This document shows positions 51,336 through 59,837 of a stretch of DNA of 64,000 bases, piece after piece. This DNA comes from an uncultured Eubacteriales bacterium (GTDB lineage Bacteria > Bacillota > Clostridia > Lachnospirales > Lachnospiraceae), in NCBI GenBank assembly GCA_949284175.1, contig CASDVE010000001.1, positions 1 to 64,000 on the forward strand, in the 5' to 3' direction. How positions within the stretch are numbered: the stretch's first letter is position 1; each line of letters starts with the position of its first letter. The notes beneath the pieces were generated by a model. The model was given only the letters and a program-made list of their open reading frames with translations, was not told the DNA's origin and searched no databases. The position numbers and the translations under genes were made by a program.

Positions 51336-52211
51336 CTACACTTTCTCTTTTCTTACCACACCAAGAATACCCGCTGGCTTAATGATTAACATAAGAATTA
51401 ACACACCAAATACGATGGCATCTGCAAGTTGTGTAGAAATATATGCTTTGGATAAACTTTCAATGACTCCTAATAAGACTCCTCCAATCATTGCCCCCGG
51501 TACACTTCCAATTCCACCTAAGACAGCTGCAACAAAGGCTTTGATTCCTGCCATAGAACCCATATATGGGTCGATGAAACCATACGTACAAGCATATAAT
51601 ACTCCAGCAATAGCAGCTAAACCAGAACCAATGGCAAATACCATAGAAATTGTGCGATTAACATTGATTCCCATCAGCTGAGCAGCACCTTTATCCTCTG
51701 ATACAGCCAACATAGCACTACCAGCTTTTGTTTTATGTATAAATAAAGTAAGTAGAATCATAGAAAGAATTGTTACAGTGATTGTTACAATGATTTCTCC
51801 TGAAATTGTAATATCCCCTATATGAATTGGCTTTACTGTAACAATGGACTTAAAGGCTTTTGCCTGAGAACCAAACAAAATAAGTCCAGCACTTTGTAAA
51901 AAGTAACTCACTCCAATTGCAGTAATTAAAACAGCTAACGATGGAGCATTTCTAAGGGGTTTATAAGCAATCTTCTCAATCACCACACCCAAAATTGAAC
52001 AGGTAGCAATTCCAACTAAAATTGCCACTGGAATTGGAAGATGTGCTACTGTCAATGACAAATACACAGCGTACGCACCTACCATAATGATATCTCCATG
52101 AGCAAAATTGATCATTTTCGCAATTCCATACACCATTGTGTATCCAAGAGCAATGAGAGCATAAATGCTCCCTAAACTCAAACCATTAATAATCTGGGCA
52201 AGAAATTTCAT
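51336..52211 (-). CDS. livH: Branched-chain amino-acid ABC transporter permease LivH
   Basis: 291-residue permease, the other half of the membrane channel. It begins MKFLAQIINGLSLGSIYALI and contains GYTMVYGIAKMINFAHGDII and LGGIGSVPGAMIGG, all typical of LivH. The start at 52209-52211 follows GAGG with 7-nt spacing. Farther upstream the frame stays open into repeat copy 6 and is non-coding. livJ lies 200 bp upstream, separated by a terminator-like hairpin and the repeat. Confidence 0.94.
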   Translation of the reverse strand: MKFLAQIINGLSLGSIYALIALGYTMVYGIAKMINFAHGDIIMVGAYAVYLSLTVAHLPIPVAILVGIATCSILGVVIEKIAYKPLRNAPSLAVLITAIGVSYFLQSAGLILFGSQAKAFKSIVTVKPIHIGDITISGEIIVTITVTILSMILLTLFIHKTKAGSAMLAVSEDKGAAQLMGINVNRTISMVFAIGSGLAAIAGVLYACTYGFIDPYMGSMAGIKAFVAAVLGGIGSVPGAMIGGVLLGVIESLSKAYISTQLADAIVFGVLILMLIIKPAGILGVVRKEKV

Positions 52212-52263
52212 CATTTCACCTCTTTTTCTTTTTGACACTATCCTTTTATTTTTCCATATGAAC

Positions 52264-52350
52264 AAACGATGAGAAGCACGCTTTGCGAACTTCTCACGTT
52301 CGTGGGCGGCGTCAAGCATTTCCGCTTGACTTATGCCTTCCACGCAAAAA
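52264..52350 (+). repeat. Structured intergenic repeat, copy 6
   Basis: AACGATGAGAAGCACGCTTT, GCGAACTTCTCACGTTCGTG, GGCGGCGTCA match copy 4 closely. Stem 2 is GTCAAGC/GCTTGAC, different in sequence from the GAGCAT type yet still perfectly paired. The end reads ATGCCTTCCACGCAAAA. It lies within the liv operon between livJ and livH. Confidence 0.85.
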
Positions 52351-52386
52351 GAAACTGCCACAAAATAGTTTTTTATTTTGTGACAG
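52345..52386 (-). terminator. Hairpin between livJ and livH (partial terminator)
   Basis: TGTCACAAAATA and TATTTTGTGGCA (52356-52384) form an 11-12-bp stem followed by GTTTCTTTTTG on the minus strand. Incomplete termination here would give more binding protein than permease. Confidence 0.75.
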
Positions 52387-52410
52387 CGACTTTTCCCATC
52401 AAAGGATCAT

Positions 52411-53565
52411 TTATCTATTAAACAAAGTATACTGTCCTTCTTCAATCTGAATATATTTTGCATCTTTGTTTGGATTTCCATCAGCGTCAAAGGAGAATTT
52501 CCCTGTCACACCATCAACTTCTACACTCTTCATCGCTTCAATCAATTTATCACTATCTTTAGAACCTGCTAATTTGTAGGCTTTTGCAATGGCATAAACT
52601 CCGTCATAAGCATCTGCGGCAAACTGATCTGGTGTGCTACCATATTCTTTCTTATAGGAATCGACAAAGTTTTTCACGTTTTCTGTTGTATCAGCAGAGA
52701 AGAAAGGACTTAAGAAAATCGCTCCATTGGCAATATCCGCATTTTCTCCAAGTTGTGTTGTAACACCATCCCATCCGTCACTTCCTACAAATGGTGTATC
52801 AATTCCAAGTTGACGAGCTTGTGTCAAAATGAAAGATGCTTCTTGGTAATATCCTGGCACAAAGATCACATCAGCACCAGAAGATTTAATGGTTGTAAGC
52901 TGCGTATTAAAGTCTTTATCGCCACCGCTAAAAGATTGATCTGCCACAACATTAAGACCTTTTGCTTTTGCTTCTTCGATGAACGCCTCATAGATTCCTT
53001 TTCCATAGTCACTGGATACATCATAAAGCACTGCCACATCTTTATATTGCAATGTATCAGCAATTAAGTCAGCAATTTTTATTCCTTGTAATGGATCCGT
53101 AAAACAAATACGGAATACATTTTCTGGCTCTGTAATATCTTGTGCAGAACCAGAAGGTGTTACCATTAATAAGTTGTCTTTTTGTGCTAATTTGTTGACT
53201 GCCTGACAAGCACCGGAAGTAGTAGCCCCAAGCAAGACATCCATATTATCGGAAATCAGTTTAGAATAAGCGTTGGATGCGATTTGTGCATCTGCTTGAT
53301 CATCTTCAAACTGTAACTTTAATGTAACATCCAGTTTTTCGCCGTCAAGTCCTTTTTCGTTAATTTCATTTACCGCAATTGTCGCTCCATTTTTGACAGA
53401 AGTACCATAAGAGGCATTCGGACCAGAAGTCGGTCCCATACTACCGATGAGCAATGTGTTTTCATCACCCCCCGAACTTCCACTTGCTCCCCCACATGCT
53501 ACCATAGATACTGCCATCATTGTTGCCATCATGACCGCGATGGTTTTTTTCATCATTTTTCTCAT
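52411..53565 (-). CDS. livJ: Branched-chain amino-acid binding lipoprotein LivJ/LivK
   Basis: 384-residue periplasmic-binding-fold lipoprotein. A signal peptide ends in the lipobox SMVAC with Cys24, followed by a Gly/Ser linker and the type I binding domain: IGSMGPTSGPNASYGTSVKN, LLGATTSGACQAVNKLA, and YDVSSDYGKGIYEAF. It delivers leucine, isoleucine and valine (or related amino acids) to LivHM at the cell surface. The start follows GAGGAAGAG. A consensus promoter is at 53652-53680; the rest of the operon follows an intervening hairpin. Confidence 0.94.
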   Translation of the reverse strand: MRKMMKKTIAVMMATMMAVSMVACGGASGSSGGDENTLLIGSMGPTSGPNASYGTSVKNGATIAVNEINEKGLDGEKLDVTLKLQFEDDQADAQIASNAYSKLISDNMDVLLGATTSGACQAVNKLAQKDNLLMVTPSGSAQDITEPENVFRICFTDPLQGIKIADLIADTLQYKDVAVLYDVSSDYGKGIYEAFIEEAKAKGLNVVADQSFSGGDKDFNTQLTTIKSSGADVIFVPGYYQEASFILTQARQLGIDTPFVGSDGWDGVTTQLGENADIANGAIFLSPFFSADTTENVKNFVDSYKKEYGSTPDQFAADAYDGVYAIAKAYKLAGSKDSDKLIEAMKSVEVDGVTGKFSFDADGNPNKDAKYIQIEEGQYTLFNR

Positions 53566-53651
53566 AATACTCTTCCTCTTTCTTCATTATAATCTCATTT
53601 TTTTCATTCACTCGGATTCCTACAAAAAATTTCTGGATTCGATTGACTACA

Positions 53652-53680
53652 ATTATACTCTCCACTTTTTCATTCGTCAA
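53652..53680 (-). promoter_or_regulatory. livJ promoter
   Basis: Minus-strand TTGACG (53675-53680), a 17-bp spacer and TATAAT (53652-53657). The remaining 53681-53905 stretch of this 415-bp gap is very AT-rich with no other feature I can support. Confidence 0.85.
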
Positions 53681-53904
53681 TGGAAAAACGCGTTTTTTTT
53701 GAATAATCATTTTAAAATCCTTCATTTTTTTACAAAATTTCTAGTAAAATAGCCATTTTATTTTTTATTTTTTTAATTTTTATCCTGCAAAATTTACTTC
53801 TTCACAGTGAAATCACATGAAAATTCAAGGGTTTTATATCTTTTCTTTTTTTTATTTTTAAAATTCATAAAAATATTTTGCATTTCTTGCCAGAAGAAAA
53901 CGCA

Positions 53905-53952
53905 CAAAACAAAAAGCGGTGAGAAATCTGCATTTTGCATTTCTCACCGCTT
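53905..53952 (-). terminator. Terminator of the polysaccharide deacetylase gene
   Basis: GCGGTGAGAAAT and ATTTCTCACCGC (53916-53950) form a perfect 12-bp stem with TTTTTGTTTTG after it on the minus strand. The sequence TGAGAAA...GC.TTTGC...TTTCTCA resembles stem 1 of the dispersed repeat. Confidence 0.9.
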
Positions 53953-53980
53953 TTCTTATCATGTTTTCTATAAAACTTCA

Positions 53981-55288
53981 TTAATTAGAAGCGTGCATAC
54001 TTCCGTAACGCTTTCCATTTTCTAATGTAATGCCTTTTGCTTGTGCTAATTCACTGACTGTAACAAGCTGATATCCCTTTTCCACTAACTTTGGCACTAC
54101 AATTTCTACCGCTTTTGCACTTGGCATATGAATATCGTGCATTAAAATAACAGCACCATCTCTTGCTCCATTTAACACTGCCTGCACATTAGAATCGATA
54201 TTTCTTGTCTTCCAATCTAAGGTATCAACGGACCACAAAATCAATGGATATCCAATATTTTGGGAAACCGTATCATTAATAGCACCATATGGAGGACGCA
54301 AAAGTTTTGGAGCTTCTCCTGTAATTTCTTTGATCAAATCGCTTGTCTTTGATGTCTCGCTCTTAATCTCAGGTATAGTCAATTTGGTCAACTGTTTATG
54401 ATCATATGTATGGCTTGCGATTTCATTTCCGTTTTCATAGGCTTGTTTTAGTATTTCACGATTTTTTTCTTGTCCTTTTGTGAGATGTTCCCCAAGAACA
54501 AAGAATGTTGCTTTAGCATCATATTTCTTTAGCGTATCAACAATAATTTTTGTACTTTCATAAGATGGTCCATCATCAAATGTCAATGCAATCATCGGCT
54601 GATCTGGATCAATAATACGAAATGTTATGCTCTTTTTGATCTTAGAGCCATCGGTTGTCGTGGCTGTAATCGTCACTTTTTTTCCAGCCCCTTCTTTTTT
54701 TGCCTTTACAATTCCTTCTGCTGTAACAACCGCATATTTTGGATTACTGCTACTCCACTTTAGTTCTGGAGTGCCAGCAGACTTCGGAGTGCTTGTATCT
54801 TTAATCTGTACCTTTTTTCCAATATTGATTGTCGTTGTTGTAGCACTCAACTTTAAACTCTTAATCTTTTGTTGCACTTTTACTTTATAAGAACCTTCGA
54901 CTTCTGAGCCATCTTCTAAAATATGGATCAAAGAAATCGTCACTTCTTTTCCAGCCCCTGCTGGTAACGCAGTAATATCACCCGTATCGCGATCCACTTC
55001 CACATAACTTGGATTGCTACTCTTCCAATCAGCAGAAATCACTTTTTCGGATTTATAAGTCGTATCCGGCTCTTGATTAAATACATAATCAACAGGAAGT
55101 TGTACAACACGTTCTGTAAAAGTCATCTGATTTGTACTCTCTGTCATATGTGTTGTAGTTGTTTTTTTCCCGTCTTTTGATGCTTCAACCTTATTTGGCT
55201 CGACTGATTTCGAACCACATCCTGTAAAAATGGTTCCCGCTAGAAGAGCAGAAAGTGCAAATATCATCCATTTTTTTCTCTGTTTCAT
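53981..55288 (-). CDS. Polysaccharide deacetylase lipoprotein with Ig-like domains
   Basis: 435 residues. A lipobox FTGC with Cys24 marks a surface lipoprotein. After a Thr/Lys-rich linker come two BIG2-type Ig-like domains (about 60-145 and 145-225; WKSSNPSYVEVDRDTGDITA and WSSSNPKYAVVTAEGIVKA). The NodB deacetylase domain (about 230-415) has all five motifs: TFDDGPS, SHTYDH, RPPYGA, DTLDW and LMHDIH. It probably N-deacetylates peptidoglycan or another surface glycan, which usually increases lysozyme resistance. The start follows GGAGG. Confidence 0.92.
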   Translation of the reverse strand: MKQRKKWMIFALSALLAGTIFTGCGSKSVEPNKVEASKDGKKTTTTHMTESTNQMTFTERVVQLPVDYVFNQEPDTTYKSEKVISADWKSSNPSYVEVDRDTGDITALPAGAGKEVTISLIHILEDGSEVEGSYKVKVQQKIKSLKLSATTTTINIGKKVQIKDTSTPKSAGTPELKWSSSNPKYAVVTAEGIVKAKKEGAGKKVTITATTTDGSKIKKSITFRIIDPDQPMIALTFDDGPSYESTKIIVDTLKKYDAKATFFVLGEHLTKGQEKNREILKQAYENGNEIASHTYDHKQLTKLTIPEIKSETSKTSDLIKEITGEAPKLLRPPYGAINDTVSQNIGYPLILWSVDTLDWKTRNIDSNVQAVLNGARDGAVILMHDIHMPSAKAVEIVVPKLVEKGYQLVTVSELAQAKGITLENGKRYGSMHASN

Positions 55289-55482
55289 TCTTACTTCCTC
55301 CTCTAGGCATCTTTTGATCTATGTGAAACATTCTCATGGCTATCTCACATAAATCATACTCATTTTAAACATAATCTATGAATAGTATAACACAATTTCG
55401 ACATAATGTGTGTTATTTTTTCATTACAAAACAATTAAGTTTCTTATTATTTTTTATAAAGGAGCCTAAAGAATGTTACAGA

Positions 55483-57072
55483 TTATTTACTAAATTCTAA
55501 TAATTCCAATCCTTCGTTTCTTTCTAATACCATACGAATCGTCCACTGATTAGAGAACAATAAGAGAGGATTTCCTTTTAAGTCTTTTACTTTTTTCACG
55601 TCAGAAACTCCTTTTAACTGATTCATATCCATTTCTCGATCTTTAATCCAACGAATATCTGTATAAGGAAGTGTTTCCATACGAATTTCACAATTATATT
55701 CATTTTCCAATCTAAATTTCAATACGTCAAATTGGAGTACACCAACGACACCAACAATGATCTCCTCCATACCTGTATTGTATTCTTGGAAAATCTGAAT
55801 AGCACCTTCTTGTGCAATCTGATTAATTCCTTTAATAAACTGTTTTCTCTTCATCGTATCCACTTGACGTATTCTAGCAAAATGTTCTGGTGCAAAGGTA
55901 GGAATTCCTTCGTATTCAAACTTTTCACTTCCTGTACAAATCGTATCACCAATGGAGAAAATACCAGGATCAAATACACCAATAATATCTCCAGCATAGG
56001 CTTCTTCTACAATATGACGCTCTTCTGCCATCATTTGTTGTGGTTGAGAAAGTTTGATCTTTTTTCCTCCCTGTATATGGAATACTTCCATTCCAGCAGT
56101 AAATTTTCCAGAACAAATACGCATAAAAGCGATGCGGTCACGATGAGCTTTATTCATATTCGCCTGAATTTTAAATACAAATGCCGAGAAATTATCGCTA
56201 AATGGGCTGATTTCTCCAATATTAGAAGTTCTTGGAAGTGGAGAACTAGTCATAGCTAAAAAGTGTTGTAAAAAGTTTTCCACACCAAAATTATTTAAAG
56301 CAGAACCAAAGAACACTGGAGTGAGTTCTCCTGCACTGACTCTTTCTTGATCAAACTCGTCGCTGGCTCCGTCTAAAAGTTCAATATCATCCAACAATTG
56401 ATCATGGAGTGCATATCCAATTTCTGCTCGTGTTTCCTCAGAATCCACAGGAATTTCTTGTGTTTCTGCTACCTTTTGTCCACCACTTGATACCGCTTTA
56501 AAAGTTGTAATGTTTTTTGTATTGCGATCGTATACTCCTTTAAATTGTTTTCCACATCCAATTGGCCAGTTGATTGGACAAGTCCGAATGCCTAAAACAT
56601 TCTCAATTTCATCAAGCAACTCAAATGGATCGTTTGCTTCTCTATCCAACTTATTGATAAAAGTAAAAATTGGAATATGACGCATAACGCAGACTTTAAA
56701 CAGTTTAATTGTCTGTTTTTCCACACCTTTTGAAGCATCAATGACCATGACAGCTGAGTCCGCTGCCATCAATGTACGATACGTATCTTCTGAGAAGTCT
56801 TGATGTCCTGGGGTGTCCAAAATATTAATGCAAAATCCATCATAATTAAATTGAAGCACAGAAGAAGTTACAGAAATACCTCTTTGTTTTTCAATTTCCA
56901 TCCAGTCGGAAACAGCGTGCTTGGATGTTGCCTTTCCCTTTACGGAACCAGCAGTGTTAATTGCCCCTCCATATAAGAGAAATTTTTCTGTTAATGTTGT
57001 TTTACCAGCATCGGGATGAGAAATAATCGCAAATGTGCGTCTTTTTTTTATTTCATTTGTTAAATCAGCCAC
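55483..57072 (-). CDS. prfC: Peptide chain release factor 3
   Basis: GTPase that recycles RF1/RF2 from the ribosome after termination. Of 529 residues, the P-loop SHPDAGKTTLTEKFLLYGGA starts near 18, then RGISVTSSV (switch I), DTPGHQDFSEDT and NKLDREA (G4). The C-terminal domain is typical of RF3, with VVGVLQFDVLKFRLENEYNC near 430-450. The length is normal. The start follows GGAGG. It is monocistronic, with a TTGACA promoter at 57176-57203. Confidence 0.97.
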   Translation of the reverse strand: MADLTNEIKKRRTFAIISHPDAGKTTLTEKFLLYGGAINTAGSVKGKATSKHAVSDWMEIEKQRGISVTSSVLQFNYDGFCINILDTPGHQDFSEDTYRTLMAADSAVMVIDASKGVEKQTIKLFKVCVMRHIPIFTFINKLDREANDPFELLDEIENVLGIRTCPINWPIGCGKQFKGVYDRNTKNITTFKAVSSGGQKVAETQEIPVDSEETRAEIGYALHDQLLDDIELLDGASDEFDQERVSAGELTPVFFGSALNNFGVENFLQHFLAMTSSPLPRTSNIGEISPFSDNFSAFVFKIQANMNKAHRDRIAFMRICSGKFTAGMEVFHIQGGKKIKLSQPQQMMAEERHIVEEAYAGDIIGVFDPGIFSIGDTICTGSEKFEYEGIPTFAPEHFARIRQVDTMKRKQFIKGINQIAQEGAIQIFQEYNTGMEEIIVGVVGVLQFDVLKFRLENEYNCEIRMETLPYTDIRWIKDREMDMNQLKGVSDVKKVKDLKGNPLLLFSNQWTIRMVLERNEGLELLEFSK

Positions 57073-57175
57073 AATAAAACCTCCTGTGTTTCTTCTATCA
57101 TTTCGTCTTTTTCAATAAATTCTAACCATACGAAGGGAAATCATACTCCCCTGTGTGTTGGCACATAGTTACCAT

Positions 57176-57203
57176 CTTATAATACCTCATGAAGTTTTGT
57201 CAA
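57176..57203 (-). promoter_or_regulatory. prfC promoter
   Basis: Minus-strand TTGACA (57198-57203), a 16-bp spacer and TATAAG (57176-57181), about 100 bp upstream of prfC. Confidence 0.65.
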
Positions 57204-57232
57204 GATATGTATCCCATCAAGTTATAAAGATC

Positions 57233-57313
57233 ATAAAAATCCATGACAGCCAGCGTACCTGTTATGAAAAGAACGTTTTCCTCTTCTTTTTTATGGCCGA
57301 CTATCATGGATTC
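57233..57313 (-). terminator. Long stem-loop terminator of the repeat lipoprotein gene
   Basis: AATCCATGATAG pairs with CTGTCATGGATT (outer arms at 57238-57249 and 57302-57313), followed on the minus strand by TTTTATG. The loop of about 50 nt holds a further GGCCA/TGGC pairing. Confidence 0.7.
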
Positions 57314-57323
57314 TTCCACCCTA

Positions 57324-57941
57324 TTATGAGAAAGAATATTCTGTTACATTATTTCCATTCTTATCTTCTTTATAAACTTTTCCTGTTTCTTGATCTACAT
57401 AAAAGACTCCAAGTCTTGTATCGCTTCCTTCTCTTGTATCATGCACTTCAAATCGGTATCCTTTTTGTCCATTATTATAAGTAACTGCTTCTTTTTTTAC
57501 ATTTCTCACTTCATAAGCCCCTGCATTATCCTGTGTTCCTAATTGAGAAAGCAAATAGTCATGAGCGTCTTCATAGGATTCAAAGCCACCATTAACTGCG
57601 TTTCCTACTCCATTGGCAACATCGCCAACTGCATCTCCTACTCCTCTTGCAACATCACCAACTGCATCTCCTACTCCATTGGCAACATCACCAACTGCAT
57701 TTCCTACTCCGTCTGCAACATCACCGACTACACCATCTCCTCTGCCATCCCCAACGTGTGTATCATTTGTCGTTGGTTCTCCTGTTCCATCTGGTGCTGT
57801 GGAATTTCCATTTGGAACTTCCGTTGTCATATCTGTTCCTGTGGCATCATTCATTGTATCGGAACCACATCCTGCAAAAACGAAGGAAACCATCATTGTT
57901 GTCATGACAAGTGCCATGAATTTCTTACTTGTTTTTTTCAT
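57324..57941 (-). CDS. Lipoprotein with 11-residue amphipathic repeats
   Basis: 205-residue surface lipoprotein; lipobox FAGC with Cys25. A Thr/Gly/Asp-rich linker follows. Four tandem copies of an 11-residue unit, VGDVA(D/N/R)GVG(N/D)A, occupy residues 72-115. The C-terminal domain (about 120-205) resembles small beta domains: YEVRNVKKEAVTYNNGQKGY, DTRLGVFYVDQETGKVYKED. The 11-residue period is typical of amphipathic helices that lie on membranes (3 turns per repeat). The function is unknown. It is a single gene between the second Csp-like subtilase and prfC. Confidence 0.82.
   Translation of the reverse strand: MKKTSKKFMALVMTTMMVSFVFAGCGSDTMNDATGTDMTTEVPNGNSTAPDGTGEPTTNDTHVGDGRGDGVVGDVADGVGNAVGDVANGVGDAVGDVARGVGDAVGDVANGVGNAVNGGFESYEDAHDYLLSQLGTQDNAGAYEVRNVKKEAVTYNNGQKGYRFEVHDTREGSDTRLGVFYVDQETGKVYKEDKNGNNVTEYSFS
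57597..57728 (-). repeat. Four tandem 33-bp repeats inside the lipoprotein gene
   Basis: Four head-to-tail 33-bp units encode VGDVAxGVGxA. They differ by a few substitutions only, so copy number may vary between strains. Confidence 0.85.
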
Positions 57942-58095
57942 AAAAACATCTCCTTTTATTGTTTTCTGTCAAGGACGCCATAAATACTTTATGACAACTC
58001 CCTTGTTTCTCTCTTAGTATGTCTTAGTTTTCTGCTTTTATGAAAGAAATTGATGTTTCCATATTTTACAAATAAGAAGATAGTTCCTCTGTCCA

Positions 58096-59796
58096 TTATA
58101 ACCTTGTTAATCGCTGAAACGTTTCATACAAATTTAACCTGCCGTATCCCCATTCTCGATTTGGGTAGGTTCTAGTGCCATCTCGAACAGCTCCACGGAT
58201 TAAAAGTTTTTTAATTGCATTGGTATCCATATTCGGAATATTTCCACGGATAATTCCCCATTCTAATAAGAGAGCACAAGCACTTGCTCCAATTGCAGCA
58301 GCAATACTACTTCCAGTTTTCCTCGTATATCCTTGACGCAAATTCGGTCCATAGACATTGACGCCAGGACTTGCCAGATCAGGTTTTATTCCACAGTTCC
58401 TTCCATATCCTCTGCTTGCCTGTAAATACAGACTATTATTATCATGACGATATGCGGTAAAAGTAATCACTGCTGGTGTCGTTCCCGGTACAACAATGGT
58501 TGTATCCGGATCGGAGCGAATAAAATACGTGCCTTCTGTAATAAATTGCGATATAGGCAACCACATATGAAATCCAGAATCATCCAATTCCTCCAAGTAG
58601 ACATCGATTGCCCATATGCCTTTTGTAGGATTTTCAAAAGATATGACAATGACCTCATCCCCTGTTCCACTCTCCACTAGCTGATAATCCACACGAACTC
58701 TTGTTCGTTCTAGTATGAGTTGAACTTCTCGGCTTTCAGAAATCCCCGGTTGAATTCTTGGAATGACTTCTCCTCCCGGAGATCGGAGAGCAATCGAATA
58801 CGTATTCGGAGATCTTCCCCATAGTTCCATGGAAAATCCTCTTTCCTCTCCTACATTTAATTCAACTGTTTCAACTCGATTGCCTTCTCTTCCACCACCA
58901 TAATAATGAGCTCTTGCTTGCCCTTCATTCCCTGCTGGAGCAACGACACATACACCAATACTCTCCCCAATAATAGAGATATAAGAACTAAGAGGTCCCT
59001 TTCCCCATTTCCCACCTTGATTTGAACCAACGCCAATATAGATAACAAGAGGACGCAACAGTTCTCTCGCCACTCGAGTAATATAACGAATAGCTAGCAT
59101 AATATCATTTTCTTGATAAACAGGTGCATCTGTATAGATCTGATGAAATTCTTTTAAACTTTCTTTTGCCTCTTTTAATTTTACAACAAGCAATTCTGCC
59201 CCTGGTGCACCTCCGATAAAATCTCCTTCTTCATCCCTTCCACCTGCACAAACACCTGCTACAAACGTTCCATGACCGTTCTCATCTTTTGATGGCACAA
59301 TCTGTTCTGGAGTATCACTTTGTAACGCACGATTGATCTCATCTGCACGATATTCAGCACCATAATAAAATCCCTCTGGAGTCACACCATCTCTTATAGT
59401 TTGATCCCAAATGGCCTGAATCCTTGTTGTGCCATCCGCATTCTGAAAGATGGGATTCGTATAATCAATTCCTGTATCAATCATTCCAATCAGCACATTT
59501 TGCCCCCTTAAATCAAGGGCTGGCAATTCCTGTACCCGAATAATTCCAGCTTCTTGCAGACTGCTCTGATCCATAAGCCCAAAACATCTTGGAATCTTGG
59601 AATAGCCATATACCTCAATACTATACGGCGGATATATTGCACCATCCAAATGGGCAATGGCATAACGAAAATTGAGGAACTGGATACAAGTTACGTCAAA
59701 TTGATTATAAACTGCACCCACTTCCTCATTGTATTCTACAATTAGATCCAGATAATTATTATCATAGACTGCACGCTTGCATTCTTCTTCTGTCAT
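58096..59796 (-). CDS. Csp-like subtilisin-family serine protease (S8), second copy
   Basis: 566 residues, the same length as the first copy but clearly diverged. Triad: Asp107 in GMIDTGID, His175 in NGHGTFVAG and Ser497 in TGSSIAAA (the usual GTS is GSS); oxyanion Asn in APAGNEGQ. The large beta-rich insert precedes the Ser, as in Csp proteins. No signal peptide; an N-terminal prodomain covers about 1-90. An additional charged loop (KEAKESLKEFHQIYTDAP) is present. It is likely a spore germination or forespore protease by family, although no sporulation gene lies adjacent. Confidence 0.87.
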   Translation of the reverse strand: MTEEECKRAVYDNNYLDLIVEYNEEVGAVYNQFDVTCIQFLNFRYAIAHLDGAIYPPYSIEVYGYSKIPRCFGLMDQSSLQEAGIIRVQELPALDLRGQNVLIGMIDTGIDYTNPIFQNADGTTRIQAIWDQTIRDGVTPEGFYYGAEYRADEINRALQSDTPEQIVPSKDENGHGTFVAGVCAGGRDEEGDFIGGAPGAELLVVKLKEAKESLKEFHQIYTDAPVYQENDIMLAIRYITRVARELLRPLVIYIGVGSNQGGKWGKGPLSSYISIIGESIGVCVVAPAGNEGQARAHYYGGGREGNRVETVELNVGEERGFSMELWGRSPNTYSIALRSPGGEVIPRIQPGISESREVQLILERTRVRVDYQLVESGTGDEVIVISFENPTKGIWAIDVYLEELDDSGFHMWLPISQFITEGTYFIRSDPDTTIVVPGTTPAVITFTAYRHDNNSLYLQASRGYGRNCGIKPDLASPGVNVYGPNLRQGYTRKTGSSIAAAIGASACALLLEWGIIRGNIPNMDTNAIKKLLIRGAVRDGTRTYPNREWGYGRLNLYETFQRLTRL

Positions 59797-59837
59797 CTTA
59801 TCTGTTTCCTTTTTGTAGTTATTGTATTCAATTTTTT

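Noticed and set aside
51190-51681. 163-codon plus-strand frame opposite livM/livH
   Set aside because: Antisense shadow of two well-conserved permease genes; no ribosome site.
53735-53760. Possible CodY box upstream of livJ (ATTTTACTAGAAATTTT)
   Set aside because: It needs an inserted base to fit AATTTTCWGAAAATT and lies in extremely AT-rich DNA where such matches arise by chance.
57543-58017. Long plus-strand frames opposite the repeat lipoprotein
   Set aside because: They mirror the 33-bp repeats of the real gene, which has a lipobox, a ribosome site and a terminator; the opposite frames have none.
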